This document shows, one piece after another, positions 48,119-57,227 of a DNA stretch of 64,000 nucleotides. A program made the position numbers and the translations under genes. The notes under the pieces were generated by a model, which was given only the letters and a program-made list of their open reading frames with translations, searched no databases and was not told the origin of the DNA. The first letter of the stretch is position 1. Each line of letters opens with the position of its first letter. The DNA comes from Candidatus Thalassarchaeaceae archaeon (GTDB lineage Archaea > Thermoplasmatota > Poseidoniia > Poseidoniales > Thalassarchaeaceae), in the NCBI GenBank assembly GCA_023268715.1, contig JALRLV010000005.1:1-64000 (forward strand), given 5' to 3'.

Positions 48119-48237
48119 GTCGATTAGCAATTTTATCGCCCCGTAGGGGCGGCCGTCTCCTTCAAATATGGAGGGCAGGTCGGCGGGATGCCCAATGAGG
48201 GCCATCGGGCAACCGATGAACACGGGGGAACCGTACT
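48119..48237 (+). promoter_or_regulatory. Candidate structured 5' leader of the rps13 operon
   Basis: Hairpins: GCCCC-GTA-GGGGC (48138-48150), CTCC/GGAG, GCCC-AATGA-GGGC, CATCGG-GCAA-CCGATG (GNRA tetraloop), ACGG-GGGAA-CCGT immediately before ATG. Confidence 0.45.
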
Positions 48238-48705
48238 ATGGCAAAAGTGAATGAAGCAGAACTAGGAGAGGATTTCTCCTACATCCTGAGGCTTGCAGAC
48301 TCTGATATCGATGGTCTTCGACCGATTGCACAAGGACTTACTTCGATTAACGGAGTTGGACAGCGATCGGCCGGTCAGATTTGTCGCATGGCAGGAATCG
48401 ATGGAAGTAAACTCGGAGGTCATCTGACCGAAGAAGAGCAAGACAGGATTCGAACAACAATTGACGAATATGCGTTGAACGTGCCTTGGTGGCTCGTCAA
48501 CAGACAGCGAGATTTGCAGTCTAACGAAGACGCGCACATCATCGGAACAGAAGTCCGATTGACTCGAGACGATGATGTAGCAAGATTAGCTGCAATCAAG
48601 ACATACCGCGGAATACGCCACCGCACCGGTCACAAGGTTCGCGGTCAGCGTCTTCGCAGTAATGGTCGCAGTGGTAGCACACTCGGTGTGCAGAGGAAGA
48701 AGTGA
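48238..48705 (+). CDS. rps13: 30S ribosomal protein S13 (uS13)
   Basis: GLTSINGVGQRSAGQICRMAGID, KTYRGIRHRTGHKVRGQRLRSNGR. Confidence 0.97.
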   Translation: MAKVNEAELGEDFSYILRLADSDIDGLRPIAQGLTSINGVGQRSAGQICRMAGIDGSKLGGHLTEEEQDRIRTTIDEYALNVPWWLVNRQRDLQSNEDAHIIGTEVRLTRDDDVARLAAIKTYRGIRHRTGHKVRGQRLRSNGRSGSTLGVQRKK

Positions 48706-48716
48706 GGTGTTGAAGT

Positions 48717-49409
48717 ATGGGACATCCTAAGTTTGCACGACCTAAGACACAGACTCCAACCCACCCTTGGAAGGCGGCTAGAATCGAAGAAGAGCACGCC
48801 CTCAAGGACCAATTCGGCCTGAAGAAGGTCGGTGGAATGCGCGAGATTTGGCGAGAGAAGTCAGCCCTAAGGCGTCACCGAAACCAAGCAATGAAACTCA
48901 TTGGTAGAGTTGATTCCTCCGAAGGCCACTATGCCCAAGAGAAAACCGACTTGGTCGATTCTCTTGTTCGCAAGGGACTTCTGGCCGAGGGATCGAGCGT
49001 AGACGATGTTCTGCAGATTACCGTAGAGCACATGCTTGCTCGAAGGCTACAATCAGTGGTCTACTACCGTGGTCTTGCACCGTCTATGCGTGCAGCTCGA
49101 AATATGATAGTTCACGGACATATCTCAATCGGCGACCAGAAAATGACTGTTCCTGGATACAAGATTCTCCGACAAGAGGAAGATAGTCTGCAATATAGTG
49201 CAACATCTCCTTACCTAGATGAGAACCATCCATTCCGTGTTGAGATGGAGCAACTCCGAATGACTCGACAGACTGATGAAGAGGAACTGGAAGAAGTCGG
49301 CGGAATTAGAGCAACCACCGATAATGATAATTTTGTTCAACAAATCAAGGCTGAAGCTGAAGAAGCACCTACAGTAGAGGAAACAATCCCTGAAGGAGGC
49401 GATGAGTGA
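48717..49409 (+). CDS. rps4: 30S ribosomal protein S4 (uS4)
   Basis: [31 protein letters not shown]4 domain [37 protein letters not shown]. Confidence 0.97.
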   Translation: MGHPKFARPKTQTPTHPWKAARIEEEHALKDQFGLKKVGGMREIWREKSALRRHRNQAMKLIGRVDSSEGHYAQEKTDLVDSLVRKGLLAEGSSVDDVLQITVEHMLARRLQSVVYYRGLAPSMRAARNMIVHGHISIGDQKMTVPGYKILRQEEDSLQYSATSPYLDENHPFRVEMEQLRMTRQTDEEELEEVGGIRATTDNDNFVQQIKAEAEEAPTVEETIPEGGDE

Positions 49410-49789
49410 TGGGTCACAAGGCTGTTTTACACATCTTCAGCACGTACAACAACGTACTAATTACCGCCACCGACCTTACAGGAGCAGAGACTTTGGCAAA
49501 GGTATCTGGTGGAATGGTAACCAAGAAGGGCAGTGATGCAGGTGGTCAGTTTGCCGCAACAAGAGCGGCTGAAATGATTGCAGAAATGCTAGCCGAGAAA
49601 GAATTCGACCAAGTTATCGTCAAGTATCGAGGAGCAGGTGGAAACCGATCGCACAGTGCACCTGGTGCTACTGCAGCTATCCGTGCATTGACTCGTGCAG
49701 GTGTACAAATCACTCGAATCGAAGATGTAACTCCTATCCCAACCAACGGGACGAAGAAAAAGGGCGGCCGAAGAGGCCGTAGGGTCTGA
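49406..49789 (+). CDS. rps11: 30S ribosomal protein S11 (uS11)
   Basis: [84 protein letters not shown]. Confidence 0.98.
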   Translation: MMGHKAVLHIFSTYNNVLITATDLTGAETLAKVSGGMVTKKGSDAGGQFAATRAAEMIAEMLAEKEFDQVIVKYRGAGGNRSHSAPGATAAIRALTRAGVQITRIEDVTPIPTNGTKKKGGRRGRRV

Positions 49790-49790
49790 G

Positions 49791-50789
49791 GTGATTATGA
49801 TGGTGAAAATAGAAGTTATAGACATGGGAGCAGAGAATGCTAAGCTCTTGATTAAAGATGGCGACCGTGCATTTGCAAACGCCCTTCGCCGAACTATGAT
49901 GTCAGAAACTCCAAAGATGGCGATTGAAACTGTTCGCTTCCAAATGGGTTCATTTGACCTGTGTCTTTCTTGCGGACATCTCAATCCTGCTGCCGCAGCC
50001 CGTGAATCATCTGGAGGTTCGGGTTGCAATCAGTGTGGGAAAAAGTTGGAAAAAGAGGGTGTCGACTACACCGTTTGGGAAACCAACGGTGCAATACCAG
50101 ATGAGATGGTGGCTCAGCGCCTTGCAATGATTCCAATTCCAACCGATCACAAGATGTTTCATTACGAGGAAACTTGTCCAACTTGCAAGGATTTGGTTCC
50201 AGAAGATCGCGGATGCCCTACTTGCAATATGATATACACTTGCAAGGCATTTGGAACCGAAGAGGGAATGACCGTTACCGCAGGTGACATGATTTACTTG
50301 GGCGATCAAAGTCTTGAGATCCCAGAGCACTACAGAACTATTCCAATTACTAAGTTGTACAAGGGACAGATGTTGGAATTCTACGCCACCGCAGTAATGG
50401 GTCGTGGAAGTCAACATGCAAAGTGGTCACCTGTTTGCGGTGTTACTTTCGTACCAAGGAAAGTTGGAATCTTGAATAACAAGACCAAGGCGAAAATGCT
50501 CTGGGATTTGAATCTCACAATCACTGCAAAGGATTTCGATAAAGATGGCCACCTTGATGATATTGAGAAGGTTGAGACTCTCGCAAAGGAACTTCACCAT
50601 GTTGGTGATGGAACAGAGATACAGACCGAATTCAAGGATGCAATCACAATAGAAGACGTACCTGGAGAGTTCATTTTCAGCTTCGAAACTGATGGTTCAA
50701 TGAGCCCACAAACTGCACTTGAGATGGCTTCCTCCTCTCTATCAGAGAAATTCAATTCTCTTGGAGAAGACCTGAAAGCTGTTCTCTGA
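49791..50789 (+). CDS. rpoD: DNA-directed RNA polymerase subunit D with two Cys-rich clusters
   Basis: DRAFANALRRTMMSETPKMAIETV; insert CLSCGHLN...CNQCGK; CPTCKDLVPEDRGCPTCNMIYTC. Confidence 0.95.
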   Translation: MIMMVKIEVIDMGAENAKLLIKDGDRAFANALRRTMMSETPKMAIETVRFQMGSFDLCLSCGHLNPAAAARESSGGSGCNQCGKKLEKEGVDYTVWETNGAIPDEMVAQRLAMIPIPTDHKMFHYEETCPTCKDLVPEDRGCPTCNMIYTCKAFGTEEGMTVTAGDMIYLGDQSLEIPEHYRTIPITKLYKGQMLEFYATAVMGRGSQHAKWSPVCGVTFVPRKVGILNNKTKAKMLWDLNLTITAKDFDKDGHLDDIEKVETLAKELHHVGDGTEIQTEFKDAITIEDVPGEFIFSFETDGSMSPQTALEMASSSLSEKFNSLGEDLKAVL

Positions 50790-50831
50790 TGCCAACGTAG
50801 CATTCTTGCAGTGCCTCGGAGATGAAGGCGT

Positions 50832-51806
50832 ATGACCGTGGTCTTGGGTAGAGGCACCTGCGGGGGTCACGTAACACTACTGTTCACAGTCGAAGACATT
50901 GACAAGGACCCCATCAAGCAAGGTAGTCTGGGCACTGGGTTGTGCCTGAATGATGGAGCAGAAGCCATTGCTAGAGGGGAATTAGGTGATTATTCTCTTG
51001 AAGTAAAACTGCTAGATGGAAATGGCGATTCAAAGATGTTCCAGCAGGTTTTAGACCTCCTTAGTGACGAAATTTCGGCGATTTTAGACTATAGTTGGGA
51101 AATCGCGATTAGAAACAAATTACCATCTTCACAAGGATTTGGAATGTCGGCCGCCGGTGCAATTGCCGCCGCCTCTGCATTTCAAAGGGCACTCGGATTA
51201 CCCCATGAGGAGAGTTGGCGAAGATCACTTGCCATCGCTCATTTGGTTGAAAGGCAGAATTCAACAGGGCTCGGAGATGTTACTGCACTAGCCGCTGGAG
51301 GAGTAGAGCGTAGATTGAGTCCAGGCTCTCCCTATTCGGGTCCTGATCTATTGAATGGGCCTGGTCGTTCCGAAGGTTGGACAGAATCGATTCCCGTTGT
51401 TTTGGCTTGGCGGGCAAACCCCGGAAGACACACATCGGAATATATTGACAATGATGATTGGAAACAGTCTATTACAGAGGCAGGCAGAAAACAAATCGAC
51501 CTGCTGTCCGATAAGACCTGGGATAATTCTCGATGGGGCGAACTCCTCAACTCTGCAGAGGCATTTTCAAAACAATCTGGGCTGAGTAATGATGCAGCCC
51601 GTTCTGAATTGGTAGATAAAGGAATAAACGCCTCACAAAGAGCCGGTTTAGATTCAGAGACGTCAGTTTTGTTGTGTATGTTAGGAGAGAGCATTGTCAT
51701 TGTTCCGAGAGATCTTTCAAAGGAAATTTCCCTAGAGAATTTATTGACGGAATTAACCGTAGAAGGGTTGAATGTTACTCTAACTAAGGTCGGGCCACTA
51801 TCATGA
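50832..51806 (+). CDS. Pantoate kinase (archaeal CoA pathway, GHMP family)
   Basis: GSLGTGLCLNDG, LPSSQGFGMSAAGAIAAASAFQRALG, STGLGDVTALAAGGVERRLSPGSPYSG. Confidence 0.85.
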   Translation: MTVVLGRGTCGGHVTLLFTVEDIDKDPIKQGSLGTGLCLNDGAEAIARGELGDYSLEVKLLDGNGDSKMFQQVLDLLSDEISAILDYSWEIAIRNKLPSSQGFGMSAAGAIAAASAFQRALGLPHEESWRRSLAIAHLVERQNSTGLGDVTALAAGGVERRLSPGSPYSGPDLLNGPGRSEGWTESIPVVLAWRANPGRHTSEYIDNDDWKQSITEAGRKQIDLLSDKTWDNSRWGELLNSAEAFSKQSGLSNDAARSELVDKGINASQRAGLDSETSVLLCMLGESIVIVPRDLSKEISLENLLTELTVEGLNVTLTKVGPLS

Positions 51807-52871
51807 ATGTGAACCGCCAGCTCGCTTTTCGTGGAATTCATCAAGAGGAGTCAAATCTAGAGGGCTAGCATCGAGTAAAATTGCACCTCTTTGAACTAAA
51901 GAATCAGTAAATCCGTGTCTATAAACGATCGCTCCTTGGCCATACTCCTTGACGTATCGGTCAACCTGTTTCTGAGTCTTCTTTCGAGGGAATCTTAGGT
52001 CCGCCCCATAGAAGTGCTTAGCATCAATCCAGGCACAAGGAACTCCATTGATTCTGACATCATCAAGCAACAGAAGGTCAGGGGTAACTACCGCTCGGCC
52101 TTCAGATTCTTTCTGCTCACGAAGTAAATCCTCCTGTCTTCGAAAACGAATGTCTAGGGAATCAAAGTGTGCACACAGAATATCTTCGAAAACCTCAGCA
52201 GCCGTCTGAGTATCGGACTGATTGACTGAACTGACCTTATCGGCTTCTTCCGCTTTAGCGAACTCCTCTTGGTCACGATCACTCATTCTATCTGGGTTTT
52301 TCAGTGTCTCTTTGATTCGATTCTTTGACCATCCTCGGCCGCTTAATATCGCCCTGAATGTATTGACTGGAGGCGCATCAAATCGTTGGGAAAGAGTCAG
52401 TACCCCCTCACCGTTATCGTATCGTCTTCGTAATTGGTTGGCATTTCGCATCAAGCGCCCGTGTGAATGTACACTCTTTTCTTGATTCAGGGCACCGCGA
52501 AGCGAAAGAGCTTGTTCTATGGTTATTGGAAGGTGGCCTATTTGTCCTCTAATTTCATCGACTCTTTCTTCAGGAAGGAAGCCAAATTCTCCAGGTTTAC
52601 AGACAATGTCGCCAACCTTCCTTTGGATGTTTTTTGGAACTGCATTAGTACTCCACTTCAATTGTCTTTCTTGTGGAAGTGGATCGATTGATTCAGGCAT
52701 TCCCATCGGAGGGGGTGACTGATTGAAACGTGCCAAGGCTTGCTCAACAGCATCGGGATCGCCTTGCGACCATGGCCTAGATTCGGTACCATTGGTCGGC
52801 TTCCTTCGAGACCGAGTCCTTCTGCGGCGGCCTCCACCTTCCTTATTCTCGCTCAACGAGACTTGCGACAT
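51801..52871 (-). CDS. CDIN1 (C15orf41)-like TPD-motif PD-(D/E)XK nuclease homologue
   Basis: VVTPDLLLLDDVRINGVPCAWIDAKHFYGAD ... YGQGAIVYRHGFTDSLVQRGAILL, with helical region upstream. Confidence 0.75.
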   Translation of the reverse strand: MSQVSLSENKEGGGRRRRTRSRRKPTNGTESRPWSQGDPDAVEQALARFNQSPPPMGMPESIDPLPQERQLKWSTNAVPKNIQRKVGDIVCKPGEFGFLPEERVDEIRGQIGHLPITIEQALSLRGALNQEKSVHSHGRLMRNANQLRRRYDNGEGVLTLSQRFDAPPVNTFRAILSGRGWSKNRIKETLKNPDRMSDRDQEEFAKAEEADKVSSVNQSDTQTAAEVFEDILCAHFDSLDIRFRRQEDLLREQKESEGRAVVTPDLLLLDDVRINGVPCAWIDAKHFYGADLRFPRKKTQKQVDRYVKEYGQGAIVYRHGFTDSLVQRGAILLDASPLDLTPLDEFHEKRAGGSHS

Positions 52872-52916
52872 GTCGGACGTCCATGAACCCTCGCGCTAAA
52901 GAAGCCCAATTTCAAA

Positions 52917-53282
52917 TCATGAATTACTGGAGTTTCTGTTTCGATTACGAGCATAGAGGTCGTAAGCAAAATTACGTATGGGGCTCGGAACAAACCAAAT
53001 GATTGCCCCAAAATTATAGGGGAAACCAAGACCGAGAAGGATGCGTATCACCGCTGTAGATTGAGCATACCATTTCCCAGATTCATCGATTAGAAACACT
53101 GAGTCAAGTTTACTCATCTTTACGGGACGATTGCTTAGAACTTCTCCCCCTTGAGTAGTCTCTTGGGCGATAATCGAGAAGCGTTTTAACGAATCTCGCT
53201 TGTTAATGAAAGTCGCCCAACCAGTACAGACCGGACAAAAACCATCGATAAGAACGGTGTACTGAGACCCCATCTTTAACAC
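52917..53282 (-). CDS. DCC-family (DUF393) thiol-disulfide oxidoreductase-like protein
   Basis: VLIDGFCPVCTGWATFINKRD (DGxCxxC), ...STAVIRILLGLG. Confidence 0.85.
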   Translation of the reverse strand: MLKMGSQYTVLIDGFCPVCTGWATFINKRDSLKRFSIIAQETTQGGEVLSNRPVKMSKLDSVFLIDESGKWYAQSTAVIRILLGLGFPYNFGAIIWFVPSPIRNFAYDLYARNRNRNSSNS

Positions 53283-53284
53283 CC

Positions 53285-56158
53285 TCAGACAAAGGCGATA
53301 CCGGGCTCCAATGGGAAAGCGAAGCGGGCCTTTCCTCCAATATCTTCACCTTCGCCAACCGGATATGCAGCAACAGAATTGACTTCCAAAACAGTCGCAA
53401 TAAAGTCCGAAGCAGAATTGATTACTTCGCTTTCATCAATGCCGCTCAAAATCAATTCTCTCTCACCTTCGGCCCATGTGTGTATTCGGCCTCTTTTCTT
53501 CTTAGAGCCCATAGTCAAGGCCATCCAAGTTTGGAATATTTCTCCCCTCAATGATTCATTCTTGAAAATCGCCATCGACTTGAGAAGATCTTGGCCTTTT
53601 GCTTTGAAATCAAAATCTTCACCCGCCAAATTTACCGCTTCACGCGATAACTCAACCTTCCAAGATGGCGCGGTTTGAATTACAACTCCAGAAATTTCCG
53701 CATCAGAGTGGCGTTCTGCTAGCCCCCTTAGGTTACGGGCAGATTCAATTACTCCCCGCAGGTAAGATTCTCTAGCAAGAATTGTAGCATCATTTTCCTC
53801 ACCCGAGTAGAACCTCATCTCATGTGTTGCCAACATATCGGATGCTTCGCCCATCGAAAGTTCTGACCAGAATTCTTCAGCGATATGCGGGGTTGCTGGC
53901 GCCAACATTGGTGCCCATCCGCGAAGATATTGGCGCGCAGTGTCCCTATCCGCTCCTCCTCTTCGTAGATACCAATGCCAATCAGATAACATCTCAAAGT
54001 GACTTGACATAACTCCCTCTCGAAGGCTTACAGCTTCCATGCACTCTCGCCAACGATTCTGATTGACCCTAAGGCGAGCCAGTAACCAGGAATCCATCGG
54101 ACCGGGAGAGTGAGAAAGGGAATTTCCGTGATTGAAGGCGTCAATAATTGAGCACACTTGCTTATGATTTGCAATTACAGCATTATCAGACCAATCCATT
54201 CCTGCCTCTGGGTTCGCACCGAAGAGTATGAACAGTCGGACAGTGTCAGCACCAAATCGGTCTACCATTTCTCCGGGACTCACAGTATTGCCCAGACTCT
54301 TGCTCATCTTGGCGGAACGTGAGCCTAATCCTTGTCCACAATTGGGGCAATCTCCTCCGAAATTATCTATGTGATACTCGGTATTACAATCTACACAGAA
54401 TGGCGCGGGCGCATTTAGCATCCCCTGACAGACTAAGCGCCCGAATGGCTCGCTGACCTCATTCATACCTAGGTCGCGAGTAGCCTTTGTGAAGAATCGA
54501 GCATAGAGTAGATGCATGACGGCGTGTTCAATACCGCCAATGTACAAGTCAACACCTCCATTCATCCAGTAATCTACTGCTTCACGATTGAATGGGGCTG
54601 AATCATTTGATGAATCGACGAATCTCATAAAGTACCAAGATGAATCATAGAATGTATCCATTGTATCGGTCTCTCTGCGCGCAGGACCGTTGCACTGCGG
54701 ACAAGTTGTAGTAAGGAAGGATTCACTACGAGCCAGTGGATTGCCACTCTCTTCCCAACTAAAAGTCACATCCAAAGGCAACTCTACGGGTAGTTGTTCG
54801 TAGGGTACTGGAACTACTCCACAAGAATCACAATGTAACATTGGAATTGGAGTTCCCCAGAAGCGCTGGCGGCTCAGTAACCAATCCTTCAGCCTATATT
54901 CAGTGGAACCGTGGCCCGCTCCTTTTTCTTCTAAGGCTGAAATTACCGCAGTCTTTGCATCATTACCGAATAGACCATCGAATCCTTCTATGGCTGAGTT
55001 GACCATCCATCCTAATCCATCGAATACTGGATTCTCCTCAACTCCTTCTCCACCTTCATTCCTTGATAGAACAGGTTTGATTTCAAGTCCGTATTTTTTG
55101 GCGAAGTCGTAATCTCGCTGATCATGTCCTGGAACCGCCATCACAGCACCGGTTCCATAACTTGCAACAACAAAATTACCAGCATAAATTGGTACTTGTT
55201 CCCCAGTGATTGGATTAGTTGCAAGTCTACCAAGAGGGACTCCTTTCTTTTCTTTCAGCATATTGATTCGCTCAAATTCAGTCATTCGAGCGCACTCCTC
55301 TGCTAAATCTCTCCAAGCCTGTTCGTATTCGGTTCCGCTTACTAGTGGCTCACAAAGGGGATGTTCAGGAGATAGAGTAACGAAAGTGACTCCGAAGATT
55401 GTATCTGGACGGGTTGTAAATGCACCAATGCTAGCGGATGCGCCTTCTACATCACCGACCACAGGGAATTCTATGTGGGCGCCATGTGAACGGCCAATCC
55501 AGTTCCTTTGCATCGCTTTGACGTTCTCTGGAAATTCAATGTGGTCTAATTCATCCAATAATTCGTCAGCATACTTTGTCATGCGCAAGAACCACTGCGC
55601 CATATCCTTCTGAACTACCTCAAGACCACAACGCCAGCAACGATTATTCTTGACTTGCTCATTTGCAAGTACTGTATCACAATCATCGCACCAATTGACT
55701 GGTGCGAATCTCCTTTCTACCAAACTCGCCTCGTTGAATCGAAGGAATAATTCTTGATTCCAGCGATAATATTCCGGTGTGGAAGTTGCAAACATTCTCC
55801 TCCAGTCGTATGAATACCCCATTCTCTCCTGATCGGCTCTAATCATCTCGATATTTCTCTCAGTGACGCTGTGAGGATGACCACCTTCCTTCTTGGCAGC
55901 GTTTTCGGCGGGCATTCCGAATGAGTCGTATCCCATCGGATAGAGGACATTCTTTCCCATTAAGCGCTGGAAACGAGCCATGGCATCGCCAATCGAGTAA
56001 TTTCTTACGTGGCCCATGTGCATGTATCCAGATGGATATGGAAACATTTCGAGACAGTAGAATTTCTCGCGAGAATCGTCTACTTCTGCATCGAATACGC
56101 GGGCGTCACGCCAGCGAGCCTGCCAGCGTGTCTCGATTTCCGCCGAATCGTATACCAT
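53285..56158 (-). CDS. leuS: Leucyl-tRNA synthetase, bacterial-type architecture
   Basis: MFPYPSGYMHMGHVRNYSIGDAMARFQRLMGKNVLYPMGYDSFGMPAENAA, WIGRSHG, KMSKSLGNTVSPGEMVDRFGADTVRLF. Confidence 0.96.
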   Translation of the reverse strand: MVYDSAEIETRWQARWRDARVFDAEVDDSREKFYCLEMFPYPSGYMHMGHVRNYSIGDAMARFQRLMGKNVLYPMGYDSFGMPAENAAKKEGGHPHSVTERNIEMIRADQERMGYSYDWRRMFATSTPEYYRWNQELFLRFNEASLVERRFAPVNWCDDCDTVLANEQVKNNRCWRCGLEVVQKDMAQWFLRMTKYADELLDELDHIEFPENVKAMQRNWIGRSHGAHIEFPVVGDVEGASASIGAFTTRPDTIFGVTFVTLSPEHPLCEPLVSGTEYEQAWRDLAEECARMTEFERINMLKEKKGVPLGRLATNPITGEQVPIYAGNFVVASYGTGAVMAVPGHDQRDYDFAKKYGLEIKPVLSRNEGGEGVEENPVFDGLGWMVNSAIEGFDGLFGNDAKTAVISALEEKGAGHGSTEYRLKDWLLSRQRFWGTPIPMLHCDSCGVVPVPYEQLPVELPLDVTFSWEESGNPLARSESFLTTTCPQCNGPARRETDTMDTFYDSSWYFMRFVDSSNDSAPFNREAVDYWMNGGVDLYIGGIEHAVMHLLYARFFTKATRDLGMNEVSEPFGRLVCQGMLNAPAPFCVDCNTEYHIDNFGGDCPNCGQGLGSRSAKMSKSLGNTVSPGEMVDRFGADTVRLFILFGANPEAGMDWSDNAVIANHKQVCSIIDAFNHGNSLSHSPGPMDSWLLARLRVNQNRWRECMEAVSLREGVMSSHFEMLSDWHWYLRRGGADRDTARQYLRGWAPMLAPATPHIAEEFWSELSMGEASDMLATHEMRFYSGEENDATILARESYLRGVIESARNLRGLAERHSDAEISGVVIQTAPSWKVELSREAVNLAGEDFDFKAKGQDLLKSMAIFKNESLRGEIFQTWMALTMGSKKKRGRIHTWAEGERELILSGIDESEVINSASDFIATVLEVNSVAAYPVGEGEDIGGKARFAFPLEPGIAFV

Positions 56159-56177
56159 TTCTTCACCTCATTCAAGA

Positions 56178-56199
56178 TGGGAGTCCTTTCAGACTCCCA
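56178..56199 (-). promoter_or_regulatory. Hairpin immediately upstream of leuS start (GGGAGTC/GACTCCC, 6-nt loop)
   Basis: 7-8 bp inverted repeat about 20 nt from the leuS ATG. Confidence 0.4.
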
Positions 56200-56364
56200 A
56201 GCTAAGCAGCATGTCGAGCGAGTAGCCCGCCGCGAAGTTAGGTGAAGCAGGCATTCGCGCCATACTTGGCCGTCGGGCCTTCTCTCTTTCAATCATTGGA
56301 TTGAGAAAGCAAGTTTGACGTCAATCAATCGCCATCGCTATGCCTCAGAAGCCTCTCGGGAGTA

Positions 56365-57120
56365 TTGATGCTAGCCGATGGCGAGTTCGATATCCGCACT
56401 GATGAGGCTGGAATCGAGGTTTGGGTCACCCAAATGGGTGATTTCATGAATATGAATACAGCATGGATTGACCGAGAAAATGGAGTCGTCGCAATTACCG
56501 ACCCATTTGATTCAGAGCGTTGGGTTGAAGCGCTTGCAACTGAGGGCCTGAGGCCTACTCACATACTCTATACACACACCCACAGAGATCATACTGCGGG
56601 GTATGCGAAAATGAAGGATTTAGTTCCAGATGTCGAAGTCTGGGGACATCATGATTCTATTCACAAATCCTTACTTGGACGTTTTGTCTTTGGGAACGTT
56701 TCTTTGACGAATGAGTGGAATCATCATCCTAACTCCAGCGTTGAATGGTCAGCAGGAGGAATTACCCTGAGTGTCACACACTCGCCTGGTCATGCCCCAG
56801 GGCACTGCACTTTCCATGGACATGGAGTCTATCATGCGGGAGACCTACTTTTCACAGCCGCATCAGGTAGAGTCGACCTACCTGGCTCAGATCCAACTGC
56901 ACAGTGGTGGTCTGTTTTATTCGCTCGGGGAATTCTTCGAGAATTGCCACAAGGTTGGAGATTAATTCCCGGCCATCGATATGACTGGATTGACGGTTCT
57001 ACTCCTGATTGGGTATCAGTCGCTGAAGCATTAGCACACAATTATGCATTGAACGCAAGGGAATTGGAGGTCTTTGAAAACTTACCATTCCAGAGATTCG
57101 ATGACGATATAGCGGCTTGA
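56365..57120 (+). CDS. MBL-fold metallo-hydrolase
   Basis: ILYTHTHRDHTAGYAKM, HSPGHAPGHCTFHG, IPGHRYDW. Confidence 0.92.
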   Translation: MMLADGEFDIRTDEAGIEVWVTQMGDFMNMNTAWIDRENGVVAITDPFDSERWVEALATEGLRPTHILYTHTHRDHTAGYAKMKDLVPDVEVWGHHDSIHKSLLGRFVFGNVSLTNEWNHHPNSSVEWSAGGITLSVTHSPGHAPGHCTFHGHGVYHAGDLLFTAASGRVDLPGSDPTAQWWSVLFARGILRELPQGWRLIPGHRYDWIDGSTPDWVSVAEALAHNYALNARELEVFENLPFQRFDDDIAA

Positions 57121-57123
57121 ATT

Positions 57124-57222
57124 CTATTTACGCCGAAAGATTCGCTTGATGAAACTAAGAATTACCCCAATTCTACCAGTGAACTTGAATATGGCCCAAA
57201 TGGTGCGGATTGGATTAGCCAT
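57124..57222 (-). CDS. Small ORF: 32-aa cationic membrane peptide MANPIRTIWAIFKFTGRIGVILSFIKRIFRRK
   Basis: ATG at 57222 lies 5 nt after the aceE TGA (57228-57230); intact to TAG 57124; below the length cutoff of the supplied ORF track. Confidence 0.4.
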   Translation of the reverse strand: MANPIRTIWAIFKFTGRIGVILSFIKRIFRRK

Positions 57223-57227
57223 GTAAA

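Noticed and set aside
48119-48237. Known riboswitch (cobalamin, TPP, fluoride) upstream of rps13
   Set aside because: Consensus cores remembered for these classes were not seen; kept only as an unassigned structured leader.
49589-50029. 146-aa minus ORF across rps11/rpoD
   Set aside because: Antisense to two highly conserved genes.
56178-56199. T-box leader for leuS
   Set aside because: No T-box sequence or antiterminator; only a simple hairpin is present.
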